From: Pseudomonadota bacterium
GTDB lineage: Bacteria > Pseudomonadota > Gammaproteobacteria > Burkholderiales > Burkholderiaceae_C
Direction of reading: 5' to 3'
Length of the DNA stretch: 64,000 nucleotides
NCBI GenBank assembly: GCA_023442945.1
Contig: JAEZWW010000107.1
Span: 134,447 to 198,446 of the forward strand
Of this stretch, positions 25,877-33,657 are shown in pieces. Both the position numbers and the translations under genes were made by a program. Each line of letters begins with the position of its first letter. Position 1 is the first letter of the stretch. A model generated the notes under the pieces. The model saw nothing but the letters and a program-made list of their open reading frames with translations. It was not told the origin of the DNA and searched no databases.

Positions 25877-26785
25877 ATGAAATTTTCAGTGTTTCAGCTG
25901 AGCCGCCGTGGCGGGCGAGAGAAGAACGAAGACCGCATGGGCTACAGCTACACGCGCGACGCGGTGCTGTTTCTGCTGGCCGACGGCATGGGCGGCCACC
26001 CTGAGGGCGAAATGGCCGCGCAGATCGCCCTGCAGACGCTGTCGACGCTGTTTCAGCGCGACGCCAAGCCCGAATTGCCGTCGGTCCAGAGCTTTCTGGC
26101 CACCGGCGTGATGGCCGCGCACCACCAGATCATCCGCTACGCCAGCGAACGCGCCATGATGGACACGCCGCGCACCACCCTGGTGGCCGGGCTGATCCAG
26201 GACGGCGAGTTGCACTGGGCGCACTGCGGCGATTCACGCCTGTACGTGGTGCGCGATGGCGAGCTGCTGTCGCGCACGCGCGACCACTCCTACATCGAAG
26301 CGCAGGCCAGCGCCGGCGCGCCGACCGAGGGCGTTAACCGCAACGTGCTGTTCACCTGCCTGGGCTCCACGGTGCGGCCGATGTTCGACGTCGCCGGCCC
26401 GCTCAAGCTGCGCGAGGGCGATAAGCTGCTGCTGTGCTCGGACGGCTTGTGGGGCAGTGTGGAGGACGAGGACATCGTCGGCATGCTGTCGTCGGTGCCG
26501 GTGGCGGACGCCGTGCCCGCGCTGGTCGAGCAGGCCTTGCTGACCGCCGGTGCGCATTCCGACAACGTCACCGTGATCGCGCTGGAGTGGGAAACGCCGG
26601 CCGAATCGCAGTTCCAGCCTAGCGGCTTCACCGAAACCCAGATGATGGGCGACGAGGTGTTTGCGTCCACCATCCAGTCCGGCGGGCTCGACCCGCTGCT
26701 GGACGAGCTGGACGACGACGCCATCGAACGCTCCATCGCCGAGATCAACGACGCCATCCAGCGCTCCGCTTCGCGCAAGCGCTGA
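25877..26785 (+). CDS. PP2C-family serine/threonine protein phosphatase
   Basis: 302 residues. Metal-binding motifs are KNEDR (16-20), ADGMGGHPEGE (35-45), GDSRLY, SDGLWG and DNVTVI, all in the standard order, so it should be an active Mg/Mn-dependent phosphatase. A C-terminal acidic tail (GLDPLLDELDDDAIERSI) extends beyond the catalytic domain. Pairs with the kinase upstream for reversible Ser/Thr phosphorylation. Confidence 0.93.
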   Translation: MKFSVFQLSRRGGREKNEDRMGYSYTRDAVLFLLADGMGGHPEGEMAAQIALQTLSTLFQRDAKPELPSVQSFLATGVMAAHHQIIRYASERAMMDTPRTTLVAGLIQDGELHWAHCGDSRLYVVRDGELLSRTRDHSYIEAQASAGAPTEGVNRNVLFTCLGSTVRPMFDVAGPLKLREGDKLLLCSDGLWGSVEDEDIVGMLSSVPVADAVPALVEQALLTAGAHSDNVTVIALEWETPAESQFQPSGFTETQMMGDEVFASTIQSGGLDPLLDELDDDAIERSIAEINDAIQRSASRKR

Positions 26786-26857
26786 CCGGTGGCCGCCGCC
26801 GCACGCCAGGCCCCGCCTGGTCGCGGCGCTTTCTTTTTTTGTGTGCAGGATTTCCCC

Positions 26858-27592
26858 ATGAACGCCCCAGCAAACCCGTCCGTCGCCACCCGCGCCCCCG
26901 ACCAGCTGCGCACCGTGCGCATCCAGCGCGGCTTCACCATGCACGCCGAAGGCTCGGTGCTGATCTCGGTCGGCAACACGCAGGTGCTGTGCACCGCGTC
27001 GGTTGAAGAAAAGGTGCCGCCACACAAAAAGGGCAGCGGCGAAGGCTGGGTGACGGCCGAGTACGGCATGCTGCCGCGCGCCACCAACACCCGCGGCAGC
27101 CGCGAAGCGGCACGCGGCAAGCAGACTGGCCGCACGCAGGAGATCCAGCGCCTGATCGGCCGCAGCCTGCGCGCCGTGTTCGACCTGAAGAAGCTGGGCG
27201 AGCGCACCATCCACCTTGACTGCGACGTGATCCAGGCCGATGGCGGCACGCGCTGCGCCAGCATCACCGGCGCCTACGTCGCCGCGCACGACGCCGTCAG
27301 CTGGCTGCTGGCGCGCGGCCTCGTTACCGAATCGCCCATCCTGCACCCTGTGGCGGCGGTGTCGGTCGGCATCGTCCAGGGCCAGCCCGTGCTGGACCTG
27401 GATTACGCGCAGGATTCGTCCTGCGACACCGACATGAACGTGGTGATGACCGGCGCCGGCCACTTTGTGGAAGTGCAGGGCACGGCCGAAGGCGCGGCGT
27501 TTTCGCGCGCCGAGATGAACCGCCTGCTTGACCTGGCCGAAAAAGGCATTGGCGAGCTGATCGCCATGCAAAAGCAATCGCTATTGGTTTGA
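26858..27592 (+). CDS. rph: Ribonuclease PH
   Basis: Phosphorolytic 3'-5' exoribonuclease that trims tRNA 3' ends. 244 residues from the ATG at 26858, AGGA nearby. Motifs: [70 protein letters not shown], and [14 protein letters not shown]. The last residues (after LIAMQ) fall into repeat copy 11, which provides the stop codon. Confidence 0.96.
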   Translation: MNAPANPSVATRAPDQLRTVRIQRGFTMHAEGSVLISVGNTQVLCTASVEEKVPPHKKGSGEGWVTAEYGMLPRATNTRGSREAARGKQTGRTQEIQRLIGRSLRAVFDLKKLGERTIHLDCDVIQADGGTRCASITGAYVAAHDAVSWLLARGLVTESPILHPVAAVSVGIVQGQPVLDLDYAQDSSCDTDMNVVMTGAGHFVEVQGTAEGAAFSRAEMNRLLDLAEKGIGELIAMQKQSLLV

Positions 27593-27633
27593 TAGCTGGT
27601 CGCGCAGTCTGCTGTAGGGCTGAAGCCATATTT
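27579..27633 (-). repeat. Dispersed palindromic repeat, copy 11
   Basis: Reverse copy (GATAGCTGGTCGCGCAGTC, then GCTGTAGGGC) overlapping the rph stop and reaching two bases from the rdgB ATG, leaving no room for a normal ribosome-binding site. Confidence 0.8.
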
Positions 27634-27635
27634 CT

Positions 27636-28238
27636 ATGAAAATCGTACTGGCGTCCAACAACGCGGGCAAGCTGGCCGAGTTGCAGACCCTGCTGGCCCC
27701 GCTCGGCATGCAGCTGGTGCGCCAGGGCGAATTGAATATCGGCGAAGCGCCCGAGCCCTACCGCACCTTTGTTGAAAACGCGCTGACCAAGGCGCGCCAC
27801 GCCGCGCGCGAGAGCAGCTTGCCCGCCATCGCCGACGACGCCGGTCTGTGCGTCGATGCCTTCGGCGGCCTGCCGGGCGTGGACACGGCCTACTACGCGA
27901 CGCAGTTTGGCTACGACAAGGGTGACGCCAACAACGTGCGCGCGCTGCTGGAGCAGATGCAGGACATCGACAACCGCCGCGCCGCCATGGTCAGCACGCT
28001 GGTCGCACTGCGCAGCGCCGATGACCCCGAGCCGCTGATCGCCGTCGGCCGCGTGGTGGGCGAGATCGCCCGCGCGCCGACGGGCGAGGGCGGTTTCGGC
28101 TTCGACCCGATCATGTACTTGCCCGAGCTTGGCAAGACCTTTGCCGAGCTCCCGCCCGAGGTCAAACACGCCCACAGCCACCGCGGCCACGCCAGCCGCG
28201 CCATGATTGCGCTGATGCGCGAGCGCTGGCTGGGCTGA
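27636..28238 (+). CDS. rdgB: XTP/dITP pyrophosphatase (RdgB/HAM1)
   Basis: Removes non-canonical purine nucleoside triphosphates. 200 residues: KIVLASNNAGKLAEL substrate loop, FVENALTKARHAA, ADDAGLCVDAFGGLPGVDTA, and the C-terminal GFGFDPIMYLPE and HSHRGHASRAM. All catalytic Lys, Glu and Asp residues expected for the family are in place. Lies 43 bases after rph in the kinase-phosphatase operon. No Shine-Dalgarno because repeat copy 11 abuts it. Confidence 0.95.
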   Translation: MKIVLASNNAGKLAELQTLLAPLGMQLVRQGELNIGEAPEPYRTFVENALTKARHAARESSLPAIADDAGLCVDAFGGLPGVDTAYYATQFGYDKGDANNVRALLEQMQDIDNRRAAMVSTLVALRSADDPEPLIAVGRVVGEIARAPTGEGGFGFDPIMYLPELGKTFAELPPEVKHAHSHRGHASRAMIALMRERWLG

Positions 28239-28304
28239 TCCGCCCGCGCGCACGCCGCGCAGGGCTTTGGCCACTGGCACGCGACGCCCGCGCTTCAGGC
28301 CGCC

Positions 28305-28310
28305 GACAAT
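28305..28310 (+). promoter_or_regulatory. -10-like element giving a probable leaderless hemW mRNA
   Basis: GACAAT with 6 nt between it and the hemW ATG; no Shine-Dalgarno. Transcription would begin at or within a base of the start codon. Confidence 0.4.
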
Positions 28311-28316
28311 CCCGCC

Positions 28317-29546
28317 ATGCCCCACGATATCCAGCACTACATGCGGCCCGGCACGCTGCAGCTGTCCGCGCTGCCGCCGCTGTCGCTGTACGTGCACCTG
28401 CCCTGGTGCCTGCGCAAATGCCCGTACTGCGACTTCAATTCGCACGAGCGGCGCGAAGGGACGGACGCCAAGGCGCAGGAGCAGCGCTATGTCGCCGCCG
28501 TGCTGGCCGATCTGGAGGCCAGCCTGCCGCTGATCTGGGGCCGGCCGGTGCACAGCATCTTCATCGGCGGCGGCACGCCCAGCCTGTTTTCGCCCGAGGC
28601 GATCGACCAACTGATCGCCGGCCTGCGCGCGCGCCTGCCACTCACGCCCATCTGCGAGATCACACTGGAGGCCAACCCCGGCACTTTCGAGCGCGAGCGT
28701 TTCGCCGCCTTCCGCGCGGCGGGCGTGACGCGCCTGTCGATCGGCGTGCAAAGCTTCAACGACGCGCATTTGAAGGCCCTCGGCCGCGTGCACGACGGTG
28801 CGCAGGCGCGCGCCGCCGTGGAAGAAGCAGCGCGCAGCTTTGACACCTTCAACCTCGACCTGATGTACGCGCTGCCCGGTCAGACGCTGGACCAGTTGAA
28901 GGCCGACGTGGACACCGCGCTGGCCTTTGCGCCGCCGCACTTGTCGCTCTACCACCTGACGATCGAGCCGAACACGGTCTTCGCCAAGTTCCCGCCCAAG
29001 GTGCCGGACGACGACACGGCCTGGGACATGTTGGACCACCTGATCGCGCGCACCGTCGACGCGGGCATGGAGCGCTATGAAGTGTCGGCCTACGCCCGCG
29101 CCGGCCACCGCTGCGTGCACAACCTGAACTACTGGCAGTTCGGCGATTACCTGGGCATTGGCGCTGGCGCCCACGGCAAGATCAGTTTTGCCCACCGCGT
29201 GGTGCGCCAAGTGCGCCACCGCCAGCCCGATCTGTACATGGACAAGGCATTGGCGGGCGGTGCCGTGGCCCAGGAACACGAGGTGACGCGGCGCGATCTG
29301 CCGTTTGAATACATGGTCAATGCGCTGCGCCTGCGCGACGGCTTCACGGTGCAGGATTTCACTGAAAAGACCGGTTTGCCCCCGAGCAGTGTGCGCAACC
29401 AGCTATCAGAAGCAGAGCAAAAGGGTTGGCTGAAACAGGACGGTGCCTGGTGGCAGCCGACCGCCCGCGGCTTCGATTTCTTGAGCGACGTGCAGCAGCT
29501 GTTCCTGCCCGAGCCTGTGTCAAAAGACACTGCCCAGGGTAGGTGA
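28317..29546 (+). CDS. hemW: Radical SAM heme chaperone HemW (formerly HemN-like)
   Basis: 409 residues. Radical-SAM cluster CLRKCPYC with the Leu and Tyr typical of HemW, GGGTPSLF, EANPGTFE, GVQSFNDAHLKALGR, and GIGAGAHGKIS. HemW inserts heme into respiratory enzymes; the extra Cys of coproporphyrinogen oxidase HemN is absent at the equivalent site, supporting HemW. Possibly transcribed on its own as a leaderless message as well as from the upstream operon. Confidence 0.93.
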   Translation: MPHDIQHYMRPGTLQLSALPPLSLYVHLPWCLRKCPYCDFNSHERREGTDAKAQEQRYVAAVLADLEASLPLIWGRPVHSIFIGGGTPSLFSPEAIDQLIAGLRARLPLTPICEITLEANPGTFERERFAAFRAAGVTRLSIGVQSFNDAHLKALGRVHDGAQARAAVEEAARSFDTFNLDLMYALPGQTLDQLKADVDTALAFAPPHLSLYHLTIEPNTVFAKFPPKVPDDDTAWDMLDHLIARTVDAGMERYEVSAYARAGHRCVHNLNYWQFGDYLGIGAGAHGKISFAHRVVRQVRHRQPDLYMDKALAGGAVAQEHEVTRRDLPFEYMVNALRLRDGFTVQDFTEKTGLPPSSVRNQLSEAEQKGWLKQDGAWWQPTARGFDFLSDVQQLFLPEPVSKDTAQGR

Positions 29547-29631
29547 TCCCTGACATGGGTGAGGCGCCTGAGCCGACCCGGCGGCCACCGGGTTTCTCCT
29601 AAAGTAACCCCATCGCAGGCAGGGCTTGGCA

Positions 29632-29650
29632 TTCACGAACCGGTCGTGAA
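29632..29650. promoter_or_regulatory. Palindromic operator-like site upstream of csbD
   Basis: TTCACGA-N5-TCGTGAA, a perfect 7-bp inverted repeat 30 bases before the csbD start. No other copy of this palindrome was noticed in the window. Its binding protein is unknown. Confidence 0.45.
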
Positions 29651-29680
29651 GGGCATTTGCAGGCGTCAGGAGACCACCGA

Positions 29681-29893
29681 ATGAACGAGAACACCGTCAA
29701 AGGCAATTGGATGCAATTCAAGGGCAAGGTCAAGGAGCAGTGGGGCAAGCTGACCGACGACGACCTGGACGTGATCGCCGGTAAGCGCGACCAGATGGTC
29801 GGCAAGCTGCAGGAACGCATGGGCATCGCCCAGGACGAGGCCGAAAAGCAGGTCAAGGACTGGGAAACCCGCGAAAGCTACCGCTGGGATTGA
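29681..29893 (+). CDS. CsbD-family stress-response protein
   Basis: 70 residues, MNENTVKGNWMQFKGKVK start, with KEQWGKLTDDDLDVIAGKRDQ and GIAQDEAEKQVKDWE: the whole CsbD domain and nothing else. CAGGAG lies 9 bases before the ATG. CsbD proteins are abundant small soluble proteins induced by general stress in many bacteria; the mechanism is unknown. A palindromic site and a strong terminator bracket it, making a single-gene unit. Confidence 0.92.
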   Translation: MNENTVKGNWMQFKGKVKEQWGKLTDDDLDVIAGKRDQMVGKLQERMGIAQDEAEKQVKDWETRESYRWD

Positions 29894-29945
29894 GCCTTTT
29901 GATGGCTGAGGGCCACGCGCGATGAACGCGAGGCCCTGACGCAAG

Positions 29946-29980
29946 AACGCCGCCTCGGCTGTCGCCAGGCGGCGTTTTTT
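29946..29980 (+). terminator. Rho-independent terminator after csbD
   Basis: AACGCCGCCT and AGGCGGCGTT form a 10-bp stem with an 11-base loop, followed by TTTTTT. Confidence 0.9.
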
Positions 29981-30032
29981 ATGGGCGCGCGTGCGGCGTG
30001 TCCGCGCGGTCGGCCCGCGTGGGGCTTGGGGC

Positions 30033-30638
30033 TCAGATCTCGTCCAGACTCGTGGGCGCAGGAAAGCCTGCTGCCATGACCAGGCGCTGCAGCAAGGGCA
30101 GCGCGTCGCGGTCGGCATCGATCAGCTGCCACTGGTGCTCGTCCATCAGGCCTGAGGAGATGCTGTGGCGCACGAAAGTCAGCAGGTGGTCGTAATAGCC
30201 GTCCTGGTTCAGCAGGCCGAGCGGCTTGTCGTGGTAACCGAGCTGACGCCAGGTCCAGGTTTCAAACAGCTCCTCGAAGGTGCCGATGCCGCCGGGCAGC
30301 GCCAGAAAGGCATCTGCGTGCTCGGCCATGAGGCGCTTGCGCTCGTGCATGGTTTCGACGATGTGCAGCTCGGTGCAGCCGCGGTGGGCGTGTTCGCGCT
30401 CGACCAAGGTGCGCGGGATCACGCCGATCACGCGGCCACCCGCCGCCAGGGTGGCGTCGGCCACTTCACCCATCAGCCCGGCGCGCCCGCCGCCGTAGAC
30501 CAGTTGTCCCCCTTGCGCGCCGATCCAGCGGCCAACGGCGCGGGCGGTTTCGGCGAAGGCGGGCGTGTTGCCCGGGCGTGAGCCGCAGTACACGCAGATC
30601 GAGAAGGCGGGGCGGCTGGCAGCGGTGGTGTCGGTCAT
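30033..30638 (-). CDS. LOG-family nucleotide 5'-monophosphate phosphoribohydrolase
   Basis: 201 residues. Contains ICVYCGSRPGN, YGGGRAGLMGEVADA, MHERKRLM, and the signature LPGGIGTFEELFE, which defines the lonely-guy family. These enzymes release the free base from cytokinin riboside monophosphates, or in most bacteria from purine monophosphates. The start overlaps the dgkA stop by four bases (ATGA), so the two genes form an operon in the order dgkA-log. Confidence 0.92.
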   Translation of the reverse strand: MTDTTAASRPAFSICVYCGSRPGNTPAFAETARAVGRWIGAQGGQLVYGGGRAGLMGEVADATLAAGGRVIGVIPRTLVEREHAHRGCTELHIVETMHERKRLMAEHADAFLALPGGIGTFEELFETWTWRQLGYHDKPLGLLNQDGYYDHLLTFVRHSISSGLMDEHQWQLIDADRDALPLLQRLVMAAGFPAPTSLDEI

Positions 30639-31039
30639 GCGGGGGAAAATCGGGTCACGAGGGCCGCCAGCCAGATGCCACCGGCCAGGGTCAGGCTGAG
30701 CAGCACGGCGGCCGAGCCCATGTCTTTGGCGCGCTTGGACAGCGCATGCCATTCGGGGCCGATGCGGTCGACCACGGTTTCAATGCCGGTGTTGAGCAGC
30801 TCGACGATCATCACCAGCAGCACGGAGCCAGAAAGCAAGGCGACTTCCACCCAGCTGCGGCCCAGCCAGAACGACAAGGGCACCAGCACGATGGCGAGGA
30901 TGGCCTCCTGGCGGAAGGCCGGTTCGCGCCAGCCCGCGCGCAGGCCGGCCAGTGAATACAGGCCGGCATGCCAGATGCGGGACAGGCCGGTGCGCGCCTT
31001 CTGCGGGTTGGCTGGGTGGATCGTGGAATCGGGGGGCAT
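30635..31039 (-). CDS. dgkA: Diacylglycerol kinase (prokaryotic DgkA type)
   Basis: 134 residues with three transmembrane helices (about 45-62, 65-85 and 108-128). The active-site segments REPAFRQEA and VIVELLNTGIETVVDRIG, then SKRAKDMGSAAVLLSL, are those of trimeric inner-membrane DgkA, which recycles diacylglycerol from membrane-derived glucan synthesis. The N-terminal 20 residues are variable. Confidence 0.93.
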   Translation of the reverse strand: MPPDSTIHPANPQKARTGLSRIWHAGLYSLAGLRAGWREPAFRQEAILAIVLVPLSFWLGRSWVEVALLSGSVLLVMIVELLNTGIETVVDRIGPEWHALSKRAKDMGSAAVLLSLTLAGGIWLAALVTRFSPA

Positions 31040-31074
31040 GGTGGGTAGGCGGTGACCGTCGAAGGCGGTGCGTT

Positions 31075-31623
31075 TCAGGTGCGTCGGCGAGCCAGATCGG
31101 GCTGCACGTCGATCAGGCGCGTGCCAGCCCAGATGTCGTGCCAGAACTGTTGTTCGCGGTTGAAGCGGCTGAGCAGAGCCCAGACCAGTGCCCAGCCGGT
31201 CAGCAACAGGGCGACTTCCCAGCCGCTGAGCGGCCAGGGCGCCATCAGGGCCAGCGGCGGCAGGAACCAGACCCAGCTGAGCACGTAGCGCAGCAGGGCG
31301 CGCCCCGTGCTTAAGGGGCGGCCTAGTTTGTCGACGACGCGGATGTGCCAGGTCTTCATGGCCAGGGTCTGCCCACGCGACCAGAACCAGACGAAGTACA
31401 ACGCCGAGACCGCAAACACGAACGCCTGCAGGCCGTGCCGGTTGTCCAGGGCGTTGCGGGTTTGCGTGGTGGCGCTGAAGACGTAGCCGGCGACGAACAC
31501 GACGCCGAACATCAGCATGCCCTCGTACATCCAGCAGGCCATGCGCCGGCGCAGCGAGGGCGCGCGCCAGTCGGTGGGGCCAGGGGTCGGCAAGGGTGCC
31601 GCGCCAGCGTCGGGCGAAGTCAT
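31075..31623 (-). CDS. RDD-family membrane protein
   Basis: 182 residues from the ATG at 31621-31623. The N-terminus is Pro/Ala-rich, then RRRMACWMYEGMLMFGV starts the first helix (RDD proteins have an Arg-Asp-Asp there; this one has RR-M-Y-E). Three or four membrane helices, with KTWHIRVVDKLGRPLSTGRALLRY between them and a final RFNREQQFWHDIWAGTRLID. Family role is unclear, though some act in ion or osmolyte transport. In relatives it follows the DUF3106 gene, as here. Confidence 0.83.
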   Translation of the reverse strand: MTSPDAGAAPLPTPGPTDWRAPSLRRRMACWMYEGMLMFGVVFVAGYVFSATTQTRNALDNRHGLQAFVFAVSALYFVWFWSRGQTLAMKTWHIRVVDKLGRPLSTGRALLRYVLSWVWFLPPLALMAPWPLSGWEVALLLTGWALVWALLSRFNREQQFWHDIWAGTRLIDVQPDLARRRT

Positions 31624-31699
31624 ATCCAGAAGCGGCCCGCAGCCGCTGGTGAAAAAGTGAAAGGGAGGGCGGGGAGGCACCAAGCCCGCCCAGGCGGGA

Positions 31700-32302
31700 T
31701 CAGCGCGACGAATCGGCCGCCGAAGCGGGCGGCTGAGGCAGGAGTGTATTGCGATTCAATGGCACTGGCGCACGCGGCGTGCCTGCTGCGCCGGCTTGTG
31801 CGGGTGCTTCGCCAGGGCGCAGTATGCGGTTGCGCGGCGCCGGACGCAGGGCGGGAGCGACGCCCGTGGGGGTCTTGGGGCGGTCGCCAGCCAGGCGCTC
31901 GCGCTCTTCGGCGGGCAGGGCCTGGTACTCCTCCCACTTGGCCCGCTTCTCGTCGGCGGGGACCTTGCGGACCTCAAAGTAGTTCATCCGGGCCTGGTTG
32001 CGCTGCGCCGGTGTCAGCTTGGCCCATTCGCCCATGCGGCCCTGGAGCGTTTCCTGCTCTTCAGGCGACATCCGGTTGAAGTTGTGGGTGAGGGCGACCC
32101 ACTTGCGCTGGTGCTCGGGGCTCAGGCCGCGCCATTGGCTGGCCAGGGGCTTCAGGGCGCTTTTCTGCTCAGCACTCAGGCTGTTCCAGGGCAGGCTGCC
32201 GATGGAGGGTTCTGCGGCAGCGTTGCCCTGCGACGACTGCGCCAGCACCGGGGAGGCGGCCAGAGCAGCAAAAAGCAGGGCAATCGTGGGCGCAGCGCGC
32301 AT
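31700..32302 (-). CDS. DUF3106 exported protein
   Basis: 200 residues; start at 32300-32302. Signal peptide of about 21 residues ending VLAQ. The DUF3106 region is LPWNSLSAEQKSALKPLASQ through RKWVALTHNFNRMSPEEQ and ARMNYFEVRKVPADEKRAKW, with repeating Trp/Leu-spaced helices. A Pro/Ala-rich tail follows. Function unknown; its place after the DUF3619 protein and sigma factor suggests a periplasmic sensor or regulator of that sigma factor, much like RseB or ChrR-adjacent arrangements, but this is inference. Confidence 0.82.
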   Translation of the reverse strand: MRAAPTIALLFAALAASPVLAQSSQGNAAAEPSIGSLPWNSLSAEQKSALKPLASQWRGLSPEHQRKWVALTHNFNRMSPEEQETLQGRMGEWAKLTPAQRNQARMNYFEVRKVPADEKRAKWEEYQALPAEERERLAGDRPKTPTGVAPALRPAPRNRILRPGEAPAQAGAAGTPRAPVPLNRNTLLPQPPASAADSSR

Positions 32303-32319
32303 CAGAATCGTGAAAGCGG

Positions 32320-32784
32320 TCAGCGGCTCGAGGCCGAGGTGTTGTGGGAGCTGGTCTTCAGGAACTGCACGAAACCAGGGTCGGAATAGGCTTCCGGCGG
32401 CAGGTCGTCCGTCAGCAGGGTGGCGTCCAGGTCGGCCACTTCCATGGTGCGGTCGTCGTCCTGCATCACATTGACCGTGACCAGGCCCACCACCAGGGCG
32501 CAAACCAGCGCCAGGGACGTCAGGCGGCCCCAGAAGCCCAGCACGTCGTCGCCCAGCCCCATGGCCGCCGTGTGGCCGTTGCTGAGGATGGCGGGGACGG
32601 TGCGCAACCGGGTGACGGCGACGGGCTGTTTGCGCCGGGCCAGCGCCTGTTCCCGCGCGGCGCGCAGGCGTTCCTGCAGGTCGCGCGGCATCTCCTGCGT
32701 GCTGGCGGACAGGCGTGCCGCAACGCGCAGGCCGAACCGGTTCTGCGCGACTTCCGCATGTTGGGGGGGGTAAGGTCTGGTCAT
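32320..32784 (-). CDS. DUF3619 protein, probable membrane-anchored anti-sigma partner
   Basis: 154 residues. Cytoplasmic N-terminus (AEVAQNRFGLRVAARLSAST), one transmembrane helix at about residues 88-106 (LTSLALVCALVVGLVTVNV), and an acidic periplasmic tail (DLDATLLTDDLPPEAYSDPG). Its start overlaps the sigma-factor stop by four bases. Topology and position fit an anti-sigma factor, although the family has not been assigned that function as far as known. Confidence 0.8.
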   Translation of the reverse strand: MTRPYPPQHAEVAQNRFGLRVAARLSASTQEMPRDLQERLRAAREQALARRKQPVAVTRLRTVPAILSNGHTAAMGLGDDVLGFWGRLTSLALVCALVVGLVTVNVMQDDDRTMEVADLDATLLTDDLPPEAYSDPGFVQFLKTSSHNTSASSR

Positions 32785-33347
32785 GGCGTGATTCCCTTGG
32801 CGCGCAAAGCCTTGGCCAGTGCCTGGACGGCCCGCGAGCAGTGCGTTTTGACGCTGCCTTCCGAGCACCCCATGGCGGCCGCGGTCTCCGCAACGTCCAT
32901 CTCCTCCCAGTAACGCATCAAAAACGCCTCTCGTTGACGGGTGGGGAGGGCCTGAATTTGTAACTCGATGGCGGTCAGGATCTCCTGACGGCGTGTGGAG
33001 TCCTCTGCGCTCTCAATTTGTTCGGAATCCGAAGCGCCAGCAAAGGCCTCCAGCAGGTCGAATTCTCCGTCGCTGTCCGGCGAATCGAAGTCGCTCATGT
33101 TCGAAAACAGCGCCCGGCGCGTCTTTTGGCGCCGGAACCAGTCGAGCGTGCTGTTCGACAGGATCCGCTGGAACAGCATGGGCAACTCGCCCGGCGGCTT
33201 GTCGCCGTAGTGCTCCGCCAGCTTCATCATGCTGTCCTGCACGATGTCGAGCGCTGCGTCCTCGTCCCGCACGTGGTACATCGAGCGCTTGAAGGCTCGT
33301 TTTTCCACGCTTTTGAGGAAATCGGAGAGTTCTTGTTCGGTGGCCAA
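32781..33347 (-). CDS. RNA polymerase sigma factor, ECF type
   Basis: 188 residues. Region 2 covers about residues 5-80 (RMYHVRDEDAALDIVQDSMMKLAEH and QRILSNSTLDWFRRQK), followed by an acidic linker (DFDSPDSDGEFDLLEAFAG) that is longer than usual, then region 4 (IQALPTRQREAFLMRYWEEM, VAETAAAMGCSEGSVKTHCS). First gene of the operon with DUF3619 and DUF3106 genes. No self-promoter could be identified. Confidence 0.9.
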   Translation of the reverse strand: MATEQELSDFLKSVEKRAFKRSMYHVRDEDAALDIVQDSMMKLAEHYGDKPPGELPMLFQRILSNSTLDWFRRQKTRRALFSNMSDFDSPDSDGEFDLLEAFAGASDSEQIESAEDSTRRQEILTAIELQIQALPTRQREAFLMRYWEEMDVAETAAAMGCSEGSVKTHCSRAVQALAKALRAKGITP

Positions 33348-33657
33348 ATCGGTCGTTCAGCGGAAGGCGCTGGGCTCTGCCTAGCAGAGCAGGGAATCGT
33401 GGGCCGGCTGACTCTGGGGCCGACCGGCGCCGGATTATGGCACCGCCAGCATGAACAAATTTTCGCGCGTGGTGCGAATGGCCATGTTGCAGTGCGATAA
33501 TGTGACATTGCAGTCAAAAAGGCAAACGGGTTACCGTCCGGCGACCGAAGTGGTCGTCCATGGCGTGTGACCTCAAGTCCTGAAGCGGCCTCACAAGGGC
33601 TGGCAAGGGGCACCCAAGGTTTTTCGTCAGAGAAATTCTCGAAAGGTTCATCTCATC
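33348..33657 (+). promoter_or_regulatory. ilvB upstream region with extended -10 promoter
   Basis: The best promoter element is TGC-GATAAT at 33493-33501 (extended -10, no clear -35). It would give a leader of about 150 nt before ilvB. No peptide rich in Ile, Val or Leu codons and no U-tailed hairpin was found in the leader, so no attenuator can be claimed here, unlike at leuA. No gene in this 310-bp gap. Confidence 0.45.

Noticed and set aside
29395..29425. GCAACCAGCTATCAGAAGC in hemW resembling the dispersed repeat
   Set aside because: Only a short stretch matches; the core and arms are missing, and the protein segment is ordinary HemW sequence.
33483..33657. An attenuator before ilvB
   Set aside because: No leader peptide rich in branched-chain codons and no U-tailed hairpin were found.
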